DNA from: Nemertoderma westbladi
Taxonomy: Eukaryota; Xenacoelomorpha; Nemertodermatida; Nemertodermatidae
NCBI GenBank assembly: GCA_032718475.1
Contig: JAUCBJ010005351.1
Location: forward strand, 1 to 39,079
Direction: 5' to 3'
Length of the DNA: 39,079 nucleotides
Shown: one piece after another, positions 1 through 11,800 of the stretch
Layout of the letters: each line of letters begins with the position of its first letter
Numbering within the stretch: the stretch's first letter is position 1
Made by a program: the position numbers and the translations under genes
Notes under the pieces: generated by a model
Databases searched by the model: none
Seen by the model: only the letters and a program-made list of their open reading frames with translations
What the model was told of the DNA's origin: nothing

Positions 1-115
1 TTCCAATCTATCTGGAGGTCGTGGGTTCGATTCCAGCATGTGGCCCAAGGCAGTTTTTGATCGGCACGAATGGTTTGAAGGAGCTAACCAGGGGACATCT
101 ATGCCTTCCGTCCTT
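1..115 (+). repeat. Possible tRNA-derived SINE, 3' part
   Basis: The stretch GTGGGTTCGATTCCAGC near 22-38 contains a perfect RNA polymerase III B box (GGTTCGATTCC) followed by non-tRNA sequence. This is the usual layout just after the tRNA head of a tRNA-derived SINE. The A box and the start would lie left of the window, so neither a true tRNA gene nor a SINE can be proved. No second copy was seen in the window. A chance B box is possible. Confidence 0.35.
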
Positions 116-269
116 AAATGTTAGCTCTAACGGTTGAAGAAAACTTTATTTCTATACTTTTTTGCAAGTGTTGAAAAGTATCTTAAACGAATTGGTAATA
201 ATGTTTAAAAAATATAAATGTTGATAATAATTTAACAAACTAATTGCAACTGTTAATCTAGATATGAAC

Positions 270-385
270 CTTGTAATTCCGGTAAAATTCCGGCCGGAAT
301 TGACCCCATTCCGGCAATTCCGGCCGGAACCGGAATCGGGCAAAAACCGCCGGAATTCCGGCCGGAACGGAATTCCGGGACATCC
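270..385. repeat. CCGG-rich palindromic block with hAT-like end
   Basis: This block is built of TTCCGGCCGGAA-type palindromes and is much richer in G+C than its surroundings. Read on the minus strand it starts TAGGGATGTCCCGG. A TAGGG start fits the loose hAT terminal pattern (C/T)A(A/G)NG, so it may be one end of a decayed hAT-like element. I found no matching second end or target duplication. It abuts the 31-bp array that begins at about 386. Confidence 0.45.
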
Positions 386-2518
386 CTAGTAGAAAGCATT
401 CCAAACCACGGTCAAACTGCTAGAAAGCATAGCAAACCGGGGTTTTAAGTGCTAGAAAGCATTCCAAACCAGAGTCTAAGTGCTAGAAAGCATTCCAAAC
501 CACGGTCAAACTGCTAGAAAGCATAGCAAACCGGGGTTTTAAGTGCTAGAAAGCATTCCAAACCAGAGTCTAAGTGCTAGAAAGCATTCCAAACCACGGT
601 CAAAGTGGTAGAAAGCATTCCAAACCACGGTCAAAGTGCTAGAAAGCATTCCAAACCACAGTCAAAGTGCTAGAAAGCATTCCAAACCACGGTCAAAGTG
701 CTAGAAAGCATTCCAAACCAGAGTCTAAGTGCTAGAAAGCATCCCAAACCACAGTCCATGTGCTAGAAAGCATTCCAAACCACGGTCAAAGTGCTAGAAA
801 GCATTCCAAACCACTGTCAAACTGATAGAAAGCATTCCAAACCACGGTCAAACTGATAGAAAGCATTCCAAACCACGGTCAAAGTGCTAGAAAGCATTCC
901 AAACCACAGTCAAAGTGCTAGAAAGCATTCCAAACCAGAGTCTAAGTTCTAGAAAGCATCCCAAACCACGGTCAAACTGCTAGAAAGCATTCCAAACCAC
1001 GGTCAAAGTGCTAGAAAGTATTCCAAACCACGGTCAAAGTGCTAGAAAGCATTCCAAACCACGGTCAAAGTGCTAGAAAGCATTCCAAACCACGGTCAAA
1101 CTGCTAGAAAGCATTCCAAACCACGGTCAAAGTGCTAGAAAGCATTCCAAACCAGAGTCTAAGTGCTAGAAAGCATCCAAACCACGGTCAAAGTGCTAGA
1201 AAGCATTCCAAACCACGGTCAAAGTGCTAGAAAGCATTCCAAACCACGGTCAAAGTGCTAGAAAGCATTCCAAACCACGGTCAAAGAGCTAGAAAGCATT
1301 CCAAACCACGGTCAAAGTGCTAGAAAGCATAGCAAACCAGGGTTTTAAGTGCTAGAAGGCCTAGCAAACCAGAGTCTAAGTGCTAGAAAGCATTCCAAAC
1401 CACGGTCAAAGTGCTAGAAAGCATTCCAAACCACGGTCAAAGTGCTAGAAAGCATTCCAAACCACGGTCAAAGTGCTAGAAAGCATTCCAAACCACGGTC
1501 AAAGTGCTAGAAAGCGTTCCAAACCACGGTCAAAGTGCTAGAAAGCATTCCAAACCACGGTCAAAGTGCTAGAAAGCATTCCAAACCACGGTCAAAGTGC
1601 TAGAAAGCTTTCCAAACCAAGGTCAAAGTGCTAGAAAGCATTCCAAACCACGGTCAAAGTGCTAGAAAGCATTCCAAACCACGGTCAAAGTGCTAGAAAG
1701 CTTTCCAAACCACGGTCAAAGAGCTAGAAAGCATTCCAAACCACGGTCAAAGTGCTAGAAAGCATAGCAAACCAGGGTTTTAAGTGCTAGAAGGCCTAGC
1801 AAACCAGAGTCTAAGTGCTAGAAAGCATTCCAAACCACGGTCAAAGTGCTAGAAAGCATTCCAAACCACGGTCAAAGTGCTAGAAAGCATTCCAAACCAC
1901 GGTCAAAGTGCTAGAAAGCATTCCAAACCACGGTCAAAGTGCTAGAAAGCGTTCCAAACCACGGTCAAAGTGCTAGAAAGCATAGCAAACCAGGGTTTTA
2001 AGTGCTAGAAGGCCTAGCAAACCAGAGTCTAAGTGCTAGAAAGCATTCCAAACCACGGTCAAAGTGCTAGAAAGCATTCCAAACCACGGTCAAAGTGCTA
2101 GAAAGCATTCCAAACCACGGTCAAAGTGCTAGAAAGCTTTCCAAACCACGGTCAAAGTGCTAGAAAGCATTCCAAACCAGAGTCTAAGTGCTAGAAAGCA
2201 TAGCAAACCAGGGTTTTAACTGCTAGAAAGCATTTCAAACCACGGTCAAAGTGCTAGATGGAAAGCATAGCAAACCAGAGTCTAAGTGCTAGAAAGCCTA
2301 GCAAACCACGGTCAAAGTGCTAGAAAGCATTTCAACCCACGGTCAAAGTGCTAGATAGAAAGCATAGCAAACCAGAGTCTAAGTGCTAGAAAGCCTAGCA
2401 AACCACGGTCAAAGTGCTAGAAAGCATTTCAAACCACGGTCAAAGTGCTAGATAGAAAGCATAGCAAACCAGAGTCTAAGTGCTAGAAAGCCTAGCAAAC
2501 CAGGGTTTAAGTGTTAGA
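386..2518. repeat. 31-bp tandem repeat array
   Basis: About 2.13 kb made almost wholly of a 31-bp unit whose core reads GTGCTAGAAAGCATTCCAAA followed by CCACGGTCAAA. That is roughly 68 copies by length. Three main variants alternate: CCACGGTCAAA, CCAGAGTCTAA and CATAGCAAACCAGGGTTTT. They form higher-order blocks, such as a 93-bp three-unit block repeated directly near 398-583, and a three-unit block with an extra GATA/GATG insertion near 2250-2500. The period is not a multiple of three and there are no unique spacers, so it is neither coding nor CRISPR. It lies in a PSMD8 intron. Confidence 0.95.
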
Positions 2519-2747
2519 TTCTTGAAAATTGAAATATTTCCACAACATTTCGGTGCCCCTTTAGTTTCGGCCATTATCGTTGGAACTCAACAAAATATTT
2601 AGATGCCGTTTGTAGATTTGAAATCTCGATAAACTTCACCTTTCTGGATTAATATATTAATTGCTAGTGTAAATTAGTTTGTAGTTACTTACTTAATTAA
2701 TTATGAACAATGACTTTAATTAGTTTTTTTTGCTAATTGTTTCTCAG

Positions 2748-4275
2748 ATTGAGTACGAACAATACCTAATGGAGGGCAATTATCATAAGATTTATCTTGT
2801 TGGAGGGAATATTCCGTCGCCCGCCTACCGGTTCTTTATGAAGTCATTGTTGGATACAGCGAGGTGAGTCTCAATAACGAGAATAACTAGTATTTTCTTA
2901 GTAAATACTAAATAGCTAACATGTACTTATAATATTTTCAAAAAATTGTTGACAAAACTTGATGCGAATTTTGCGACTTTAGCGCAGCCAATATATTACA
3001 TTAAACGAATTTGCGCCATTTGCGAAATTCGCGAATTTTCCGTCAGTTTCTCTGCAGTAATTAACGCCAGGAACGGTTCATCTCACAATAATTGATAACA
3101 ATTTTTGAATCTTATATTTTCCTTGATTAGTTAAAAATTTTACGGAGTCTGAATATGACGCTGTATTACGGTGTAGAGTTGAATACCGGTATTTTATTCC
3201 ATTATAATGATCTTCATATTGCTATTCAATATCCCCAATAAGATAAGTCCAAACAATTGATTCCCTTGTATCCAAAATTGCGAGTACGATAAATTGAAAC
3301 TAAATATTTCTATGTCCACAACGTCAAATACTTTGCGGAAGTCCACAAATGCAGTGTATTCTGGTGCCTGAACAGTATCTCCCAGGATCAGTTGTAGGAA
3401 ACCGCACCCACACTGGACAACCCTACGAGTCATTCCATCAACTCTCCTGTGGCCATCTTTGTCAATTTTGTCATGGTAGCGCAGAATATAGGTACCCCGT
3501 TATCGTCGTTATCCACTGTACTACTACTAATGCTCAACTCTTTCTATAGTAGGCTGCAGTCCATTCCGTCTAACTCAAATTGAATTATTTTATATGATTT
3601 TACATTTTAATCTTATTAGTATTTAATATAAGTGCAACACTATTATAATAAAAAAGAGCATCGGAATTTCATATCTTTAAAAAAATAATATATATAACTA
3701 TTTCAAAATGCCTTTTTATTTAATTAATTTTTTTTCATTTGAATTGTTGATTTAATAATACCTAGAATAGCTAATATATAAGACAATAATAACAATAAAA
3801 TATTTTCGGACATTATTAACTGTATTAAGATAATATGTTGTTTGTGTCTTAAAATTGCTTTTGTATTTTGACAGGGTATTGTGAAACCTGCTTAACATTA
3901 TTATATACCTACAATATTTTTACACCGATTTATATTGCGCATATCATTGTTGCACTGTTTACCGGCTTCTTATAATTCTTCGTTATTGTATCATTCCGTT
4001 GCTATGGTTACAGGGAGGCCTCGGCGTCCTGTATCGAGGCTTCGTTTAACAACATCTCGGTAGAGGACGCTCGTCGTATGATGTTCTTTAAGAACGAGCC
4101 CCAGTCCCTGGCCGACCTGCAGACTTACACCGCCCGTCGGGGCTGGACTCTCAACCTGGGTGTCTACACGTTCCACAACGAGACAGACGCCACCTCGCGG
4201 CACAGTGCGGTACCGGTGCTTCAACTCCTCACCAATATTGTGGGTTACGCGAGGGAGATGGAACAAATTATTTAG
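2748..4275 (+). CDS. PSMD8: PSMD8 (26S proteasome regulatory subunit Rpn12), last two exons
   Basis: PSMD8/Rpn12 is a PCI-domain subunit of the 19S regulatory particle lid and acts in ubiquitin-dependent proteolysis. Exon A is 2748-2863: acceptor TTGTTTCTCAG, donor AG|GTGAGT, encoding IEYEQYLMEGNYHKIYLVGG and on to SLLDTA. Exon B is 4014-4275: acceptor GGTTACAG, ending in TAG. The split Arg codon (AG|G) joins them in phase. Exon B gives MMFFKNEP, ARRGW and a final YAREMEQII. These match the family pattern of EYE-YLMEG, G-IP, SLLDT, FF--P and YAR-LE at the C-terminus. The intron is 1,150 bp. Earlier exons lie left of the window, so this is the C-terminal part only (about 125 residues). A candidate polyadenylation signal is at 4416. 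The assignment is by recognition of the sequence. Confidence 0.93.
3290..3445 (-). pseudogene. LINE reverse transcriptase fragment in the PSMD8 intron
   Basis: On the minus strand the translation contains YTAFVDFRKVFDVVD. This is close to the reverse transcriptase motif A block of non-LTR retrotransposons, where the usual pattern is F-D-F-KAFD-VD, and the catalytic Asp sits in FVDF. It is preceded by LILGDTVQAPE, which is less typical. The open frame is short (79 codons at most) and nothing like motif C (FADD) is visible nearby. It looks like a small, old LINE relic in the intron rather than an exon. Confidence is moderate because only one motif supports it. Confidence 0.5.
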
Positions 4276-4415
4276 CAGCTCGGGGCAATAACATTCTAGA
4301 ACTGGTAGCTATGCAGTCTCTCTCACTAAGTCTATTTAACTATCGGTTTTATAAATCATTTTGTGCGGTGTTATTGCTTTCATTATTTTTCAATATTTTT
4401 CCGTAACTAACTTCT

Positions 4416-4421
4416 ATTAAA
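4416..4421 (+). promoter_or_regulatory. Candidate PSMD8 polyadenylation signal
   Basis: ATTAAA lies 141 bases after the PSMD8 stop, followed by T-rich sequence. It is the commonest variant of the animal poly(A) signal. No exact AATAAA occurs between the stop codon and the start of the 20-bp array. Confidence 0.4.
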
Positions 4422-4824
4422 TAATATCAAATACATATGTTTTCTTACTCCAGTTAAGATAGTGTTGATAGTAGAATATCAGTCCCCCAAACTTTTATTT
4501 AAATGGCTAACTCATCAGTTTTACACCCTGCTATGTAGTTATATACAATATAATGGGGTTTTTCAGAATAAGATTTGAGCAGCTATCAGTATCGGTACCG
4601 GTACAGCAGTACACTGTAAACCATCTTTCCTGCATCAACACTATTTATTTCTACTACTATCAATCACCCTTGCGAGAATAGCGTATCACGTTCAAAATCA
4701 GGTGAGGCTCCGATGGCCTAATACCAATCTTTTCATTTTCAACTTGCGGCTAATTAATTTTGTTACTACAGACGTACTTCTTTCAAGCCCATCCAGTAAT
4801 TATTATTAACCAATATTATTATTG

Positions 4825-6490
4825 TTCTACTTACCTAAAGGAGGTTTTACTTACCTAGAGGAAGTTCTACTTACCTAGAGGAGGTTCTACTTACCTAGAG
4901 GAAGTTTTACTTACCTAGAGGAAGTTCTACTTACCTAGAGGAGGTTCTACTTACCTAGAGGAGGTTCTACTTACCTAGAGGAGGTTCTACTTACCTAGAG
5001 TAAGTTCTACTTACCTAGAGGAGGTTCTACTTACCTAGAGGAAGTTTTACTTACCTAGAGGAAGTTCTACTTACCTAGAGGAGGTTCTACTTACCTAGAG
5101 GAGGTTCTACTTACCTAGAGGAGGTTCTACTTACCTAGAGGAGGTTCTACTTACCTAGAGGAGGTTCTACTTACCTAGAGGAGGTTCTACTTACCTAGAG
5201 GAAGTTCTACTTACCTAGAGGAGGTTTTACTTACCTAGAGGAAGTTCTACTTACCTAGAGGAGGTTCTACTTACCTAGAGGAGGTTCTACTTACCTAGAG
5301 GAGGTTCTACTTACCTAGAGGAGGTTCTACTTACCTAGAGGAAGTTTTACTTACCTAGAGGAGGTTCTACTTACCTAGAGGAGGTTCTACTTACCTAGAG
5401 GAGGTTCTACTTACCTAGAGGAAGTTTTACTTACCTAGAGGAAGTTCTACTTACCTAGAGGAGGTTCTACTTACCTAGAGGAGGTTCTACTTACCTAGAG
5501 GAAGTTCTACTTACCTAGAGGAGGTTCTACTTACCTAGAGGAGGTTCTACTTACCTAGAGGAGGTTCTACTTACCTAGAGGAGGTTCTACTTACCTAGAG
5601 GAAGTTTTACTTACCTAGAGGAAGTTCTACTTACCTAGAGGAGGTTTTACTTACCTAGAGGAAGTTCTACTTACCTAGAGGAGGTTCTACTTACCTAGAG
5701 GAGGTTCTACTTACCTAGAGGAGGTTCTACTTACCTAGAGGAGGTTCTACTTACCTAGAGGAAGTTTTACTTACCTAGAGGAAGTTCTACTTACCTAGAG
5801 GAGGTTCTACTTACCTAGAGGAGGTTCTACTTACCTAGAGGAGGTTCTACTTACCTAGAGGAGGTTCTACTTACCTAGAGGAAGTTTTACTTACCTAGAG
5901 GAGGTTCTACTTACCTAGAGGAGGTTCTACTTACCTAGAGGAGGTTCTACTTACCTAGAGGAGGTTCTACTTACCTAGAGGAAGTTTTACTTACCTAGAG
6001 GAAGTTCTACTTACCTAGAGGAGGTTCTACTTACCTAAAGGAGGTTTTACTTACCTAGAGGAAGTTCTACTTTCCTAGAGGAGGTTTTACTTACCTAGAG
6101 GAAGTTCTACTTACCTAGAGGAGGTTCTACTTACCTAGAGGAGGTTCTACTTACCTAGAGGAGGTTCTACTTACCTAGAGGAGGTTCTACTTACCTAGAG
6201 GAGGTTCTACTTACCTAGAGGAAGTTTTACTTACCTAGAGGAAGTTCTACTTACCTAGAGGAGGTTCTACTTACCTAAAGGAGGTTTTACTTACCTAGAG
6301 GAAGTTCTACTTACCTAGAGGAGGTTCTACTTACCTAGAGGAAGTTTTACTTACCTAGAGGAAGTTCTACTTACCTAGAGGAGGTTGTACTTACCTAGAG
6401 GAAGTTCTACTTACCTAGAGGAGGTTCTACTTACCTAGAGGAGGTTCTACTTACCTAGAGGAGGTTCTACTTACCTAGAGGAGGTTTTAC
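4825..6490. repeat. 20-bp tandem array, first block
   Basis: Head-to-tail copies of CTACTTACCTAGAGGAGGTT, about 83 by length. Variants are mainly GAAGTT for GAGGTT, TTTTAC for TTCTAC and CTAAAG for CTAGAG. The register is strict, with no visible unit-length change. The period is not a multiple of three and every forward unit carries TAG, so it is not coding. It starts about 550 bases after the PSMD8 stop. On the minus strand each unit reads CTAGGTAAGTAG, a strong 5' splice-site match. Confidence 0.97.
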
Positions 6491-6666
6491 TAGCCCTGCT
6501 ATTAGCTAGCCTCCGTGTCCTTACATCGTTCCCTGACACCCCTCCAACTTTTTTCTTAACTATTTACAATATATATCCACATTTTATGGTATTTGGGTGC
6601 GTGCAATACAATGAATTTCATACATCAAGAAGGATTAAATTTATATTGAATTGAATTGAATTGAAT
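6491..6666 (+). mobile_element. Short insertion with (TTGAA)n tail inside the 20-bp array
   Basis: A 176-bp non-repeat stretch interrupts the array. It starts TAGCCCTGCTATTAGC and ends with four TTGAA/ATTGA repeats, the kind of short simple tail left by many non-LTR elements (LINE 3' ends or SINEs). The array resumes in the same register with CTAC; the left side ends TTAC, so only about 4 bp could be a target duplication. No coding sequence is seen. The family is unknown. Confidence 0.55.
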
Positions 6667-7474
6667 CTACTTACCTAGAGGAGGTTCTACTTACCTAGAG
6701 GAAGTTCTACTTACCTAGAGGAGGTTCTACTTACCTAGAGGAGGTTCTACTTACCTAGAGGAGATTCTACTTACCTAGAGGAAGTTCTACTTACCTAGAG
6801 GAGGTTCTACTTACCTAGAGGAGGATCTACTTACCTAGAGGAGGTTTTACTTACCTAGAGGAAGTTCTACTTACCTAGAGGAGGTTCTACTTACCTAGAG
6901 GAGGTTCTACTTACCTAGAGGAGGTTCTACTTACCTAGAGGAGATTCTACTTACCTAGAGGAAGTTCTACTTACCTAGAGGAGGTTCTACTTACCTAGAG
7001 GAGGTTCTACTTACCTAGAGGAGGTTCTACTTACCTAGAGGAGGTTCTACTTACCTAGAGGAAGTTCTACTTACCTAGAGGAGGTTATACTTACCTAGAG
7101 GAGGTTCTACTTACCTAGAGGAGGTTCTACTTACCTAGAGGAGGTTCTACTTACCTAGAGGAGATTTTACTTACCTAGAGGAAGTTCTACTTACCTAGAG
7201 GAGGTTCTACTTACCTAGAGGAGGTTCTACTTACCTAGAGGAGGTTCTACTTACCTAGACGAGATTCTACTTACCTAGAGGAAGTTCTACTTACCTAGAG
7301 GAGGTTCTACTTACCTAGAGGAGGTTCTACTTACCTAGAGGAGGTTCTACTTACCTAGAGGAGGTTCTACTTACCTAGAGGAGGTTCTACTTACCTAGAG
7401 GATATTCTACTTACCTAGAGGAAGTTCTACTTACCTAGAGGAGGTTCTACTTACCTAGAGGAGGTTCTACTTAC
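6667..7474. repeat. 20-bp tandem array, second block
   Basis: This continues the same 20-bp repeat, about 40 units. A GAGATT variant appears every few units here and is rare in the first block, so the blocks have local higher-order structure. Its last 8 bases, CTACTTAC (7467-7474), are duplicated at the far side of the element at 7475-8833. Confidence 0.97.
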
Positions 7475-8833
7475 TAGTGTTGAGAACTGTAACTGTAATT
7501 ATACTGTAACTGCAACTGTAACTGAATGGTTTTGATTATTTTTTTGATACTGTAACTATAACTGTAACTGTAATTGCGAACTTTGAATACTGTAACTGTA
7601 ACTGAAACTGTAATTACGAATTTTGAATACTGTAACTGTAACTGAAACTGAAATTAACAAAATCCGATTCAGTTCTCAATCACACAATTAACATGAATAA
7701 GCATTTAAAACAGCATTGTAATAACGTATAGAGTATAGTTTAATAAATGAATAACAGTGGTTACCATAGGTATCATTTTTAAAACATTGTTATAAAAAAA
7801 AACCAAAACAATCTCGTTTTTTCCACTTCTGAACAAAACCATAATATTACACAATATAAAATCAAAGACCCATTGCCCACTTAGCTCAAATGTGATTTAT
7901 TTGGCGAATCAAGTAGTGGACGAAGATCTACAGTAGCATATAGTCTATGTTTATCTGTCTCAACTATTAGACTATTATCAGACCTTATCACCACTTTTGC
8001 TTCATATTAAATGTAAATGTTTTAGATAAACAAAGAAAAGTTAGGCCTAATGGTAGAGGGATATTAACGGATATATATTTTACATTATTAATTATTAATG
8101 TTTTTACCGGTACTATTAATATCACAATCACACTAGAGGCACACTGGAAATTAAATTTTGATCAAGTTTACCATTATAAATTACAAAATTAAACTTAAAA
8201 GTGAAAAGAGCAGCTTATCGAGGTGGGTCTAACCAAAACAATAAATATATGATTACTAAAACAAATTACGAATTAAGGAAAATGAGCAGGATTCAGAAGC
8301 ATGGCTTTATAACCAAAACAATAAATGATAACAATAAGTGTACAAGCACTGAAACAAGATGTACAGTAAAATGTGGGTGCCTTTAGTGTGATCTTGTGAC
8401 GTGCCACTTTCATTACATACTATCAGTATATTAGTTACAAAGTATTACCATAGAGTGGGTCCAACTTTCCTACAACAACTACCTATTAGCTCTACAAAGA
8501 GGACGTTTCGTAATGAACATTATTATTAGCGTATATAACAGTAATATATTAAAGTGCCTCATTTTTAGTTTCAGATGACTGCTTACTACATGAGATCATA
8601 TATATTGAATCTATAACTGAAACTGTAACTGAAACTGAAATGCTCAATTTTGTAATACTGAAACTGTAACTGTAACTGAAATGTTACACTTTGTAATACT
8701 GAAACTGTAACTGTAACTGAAATACAAAACTTTGAATACTGAAACTGTAACTGTAACTGAAATGCAAAACTTTGAATACTGAAACTGTAACTGTAACTGA
8801 AATTAGTCAAAATTGATTCAGTTCTCAACACTA
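7475..8833. mobile_element. Non-autonomous hAT-like DNA transposon (1,359 bp)
   Basis: It begins TAGTGTTGAGAACTG (7475-7489) and ends CAGTTCTCAACACTA (8819-8833), a perfect 15-bp terminal inverted repeat. It is flanked by the 8-bp direct duplication CTACTTAC (7467-7474 and 8834-8841). Removing the element and one copy of the 8-mer restores an intact 20-bp array. An 8-bp duplication and a TAGTG start are the known hallmarks of the hAT superfamily. Just inside each end are tandem units of about 40 bp built on ACTGTAACTGTAACTGAAAC, at about 7490-7660 and 8612-8805. They run in the same orientation at both ends. The middle is AT-rich with no transposase-like frame; the longest frames are about 60-80 codons, and the one at the right end is repeat. 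Confidence 0.88.
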
Positions 8834-11800
8834 CTACTTACCTAGAGGTGGTTTTACTTACCTAGAGGAGGTTCTACTTACCTAGAGGAGGTTCTACTTA
8901 CCTAAAGGAGGTTCTACTTACCTAGAGGAGGTTCTACTTACCTAGAGGAGGTTCTACTTACCTAGAGGAGGTTCTACTTACCTAGAGGAGGTTCTACTTA
9001 CCTAGAGGAGGTTCTACTTACCTAGAGGAGGTTCTACTTACCTAAAGGAGGTTCTACTTACCTAGAGGAGGTTCTACTTACCTAGAGGAGGTTCTACTTA
9101 CCTAGAGGAGGTTCTACTTACCTAAAGGAGGTTCTACTTACCTAGAGGAAGTTCTACTTACCTAGAGGAGGTTCTACTTACCTAGAGGAGGTTCTACTTA
9201 CCTAGAGGAAGTTCTACTTACCTAGAGGAGGTTTTACTTACCTAGAGGAGGTTCTACTTACCTAGAGGAGGTTCTACTTACCTAGAGGAGGTTCTACTTA
9301 CCTAGAGGAAGTTCTACTTACCTAGAGGAGGTTCTACTTACCTAGAGGAGGTTCTACTTACCTAGAGGAGGTTCTACTTACCTAGAGGAGGTTCTACTTA
9401 CCTAGAGGAGGTTCTACTTACCTAAAGGAGGTTCTACTTACCTAGAGGAGGTTCTACTTACCTAGAGGAGGTTCTACTTACCTAAAGGAGGTTCTACTTA
9501 CCTAGAGGAGGTTTTACTTACCTAGAGGAATTTCTACTTACCTAGAGGAGGTTCTACTTACCTAGAGGAGGTTCTACTTACCTAGAGGAGGTTCTACTTA
9601 CCTAGAGGAGGTTCTACTTACCTAAAGGAGGTTCTACTTACCTAGAGGAGGTTTTACTTACCTAGAGGAATTTCTACTTACCTAGAGGAGGTTCTACTTA
9701 ACTAGAGGATGTTCTACTTACCTAGAGGAGGTTCTACTTACCTAAAGGAGGTTCTACTTACCTAGAGGAGGTTCTACTTACCTAGAGGAGGTTCTACTTA
9801 CCTAGAGGAGGTTCTACTTACCTAGAGGAGGTTTTACTCACCTAGAGGAAGTTCTACTTACCTAGAGGAGGTTCTACTTACCTAGAGGAGGTTCTACTTA
9901 CCTAGAGGAGGTTCTACTTACCTAGAGGAGGTTCTACTTACCTAGAGGAGGTTCTACTTACCTAGAGGAGGTTCTACTTACCTAGAGGAGGTTCTACTTA
10001 CCTAAAGGAGGTTCTACTTACCTAGAGGAGGTTCTACTTACCTAGAGGAGGTTCTACTTACCTAGAGGAGGTTCTACTTACCTAGAGGAGGTTCTAATTA
10101 CCTAGAGGAGGTTCTACTTACCAAGAGGAGGTTCTACTTACCTAGAGGAGATTCTACTTACCTAAAGGAGGTTCTACTTACCTAGAGGAGGTTTTACTTA
10201 CCTAGAGGAGGTTCTACTTACCTAGAGGAGGTTCTACTTACCTAGAGGAGGTTCTACTTACCTAGAGGAGGTTCTACTTACCTAGAGGAGGTTCTACTTA
10301 CCTAAAGGAGGTTCTACTTACCTAGAGGAGGTTCTACTTACCTAGAGGAGGTTCTACTTACCTAGAGGAGGTTCTACTTACCTAAAGGAGGTTCTACTTA
10401 CCTAGAGGAAGTTCTACTTACCTAGAGGAGGTTCTACTTACCTAGAGGAGGTTCTACTTACCTAGAGGAAGTTCTACTTACCTAGAGGAGGTTTTACTTA
10501 CCTAGAGGAGGTTCTACTTACCTAGAGGAGGTTCTACTTACCTAGAGGAGGTTCTACTTACCTAGAGGAAGTTCTACTTACCTAGAGGAGGTTCTACTTA
10601 CCTAGAGGAGGTTCTACTTACCTAGAGGAGGTTCTACTTACCTAGAGGAGGTTCTACTTACCTAGAGGAGGTTCTACTTACCTAAAGGAGGTTCTACTTA
10701 CCTAGAGGAGGTTCTACTTACCTAGAGGAGGTTCTACTTACCTAAAGGAGGTTCTACTTACCTAGAGGAGGTTCTACTTACCTAGAGGAGGTTCTACTTA
10801 CCTAGAGGAGGTTCTACTTACCAAGAGGAAGTTCTACTTACCTAGAGGAGGTTTTACTTACCTAGAGGAGGTTCTACTTACCTAGAGGAGGTTCTACTTA
10901 CCTAGAGGAGGTTCTACTTACCTAGAGGAGGTTCTACTTACCTAAAGGAGGTTCTACTTACCTAGAGGAGGTTCTACTTACCTAGAGGAGGTTCTACTTA
11001 CCTAAAGGAGGTTCTACTTACCTAGAGGAGGTTTTACTTACCTAGAGGAATTTCTACTTACCTAGAGGAGGTTCTACTTACCTAGAGGAGGTTCTACTTA
11101 CCTAGAGGAGGTTCTACTTACCTAGAGGAGGTTCTACTTACCTAAAGGAGGTTCTACTTACCTAGAGGAGATTTTACTTACCTAGAGGAATTTCTACTTA
11201 CCTAGAGGAGGTTCTACTTAACTAGAGGAGGTTCTACTTACCTAGAGGAGGTTCTACTTACCTAAAGGAGGTTCTACTTACCTAGAGGAGGTTCTACTTA
11301 CCTAGAGGAGGTTCTACTTACCTAGAGGAGGTTCTACTTACCTAGAGGAGGTTCTACTTACCTAGAGGAGGTTTTACTTACCTAGAGGAAGTTCTACTTA
11401 CCTAGAGGAGGTTCTACTTACCTAGAGGAGGTTCTACTTACCTAGAGGAGGTTCTACTTACCTAGAGGAGGTTCTACTTACCTAGAGGAGGTTCTACTTA
11501 CCTAGAGGAGGTTCTACTTACCTAAAGGAGGTTCTACTTACCTAGAGGAGGTTCTACTTACCTAGAGGAGGTTCTACTTACCTAAAGGAGGTTCTACTTA
11601 CCTAGAGGAGGTTTTACTTACCTAGAGGAATTTCTACTTACCTAGAGGAGGTTCTACTTACCTAGAGGAGGTTCTACTTACCTAGAGGAGGTTCTACTTA
11701 CCTAGAGGAGGTTCTACTTACCTAAAGGAGGTTCTACTTACCTAGAGGAGGTTCTACTTACCTAGAGGAGGTTCTACTTACCTAGAGGAGGTTCTACTTA

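Noticed and set aside
386-2518. CRISPR-like array of 31-bp repeats
   Set aside because: The units are joined head to tail with no unique spacers, and the locus is in an intron of an animal gene.
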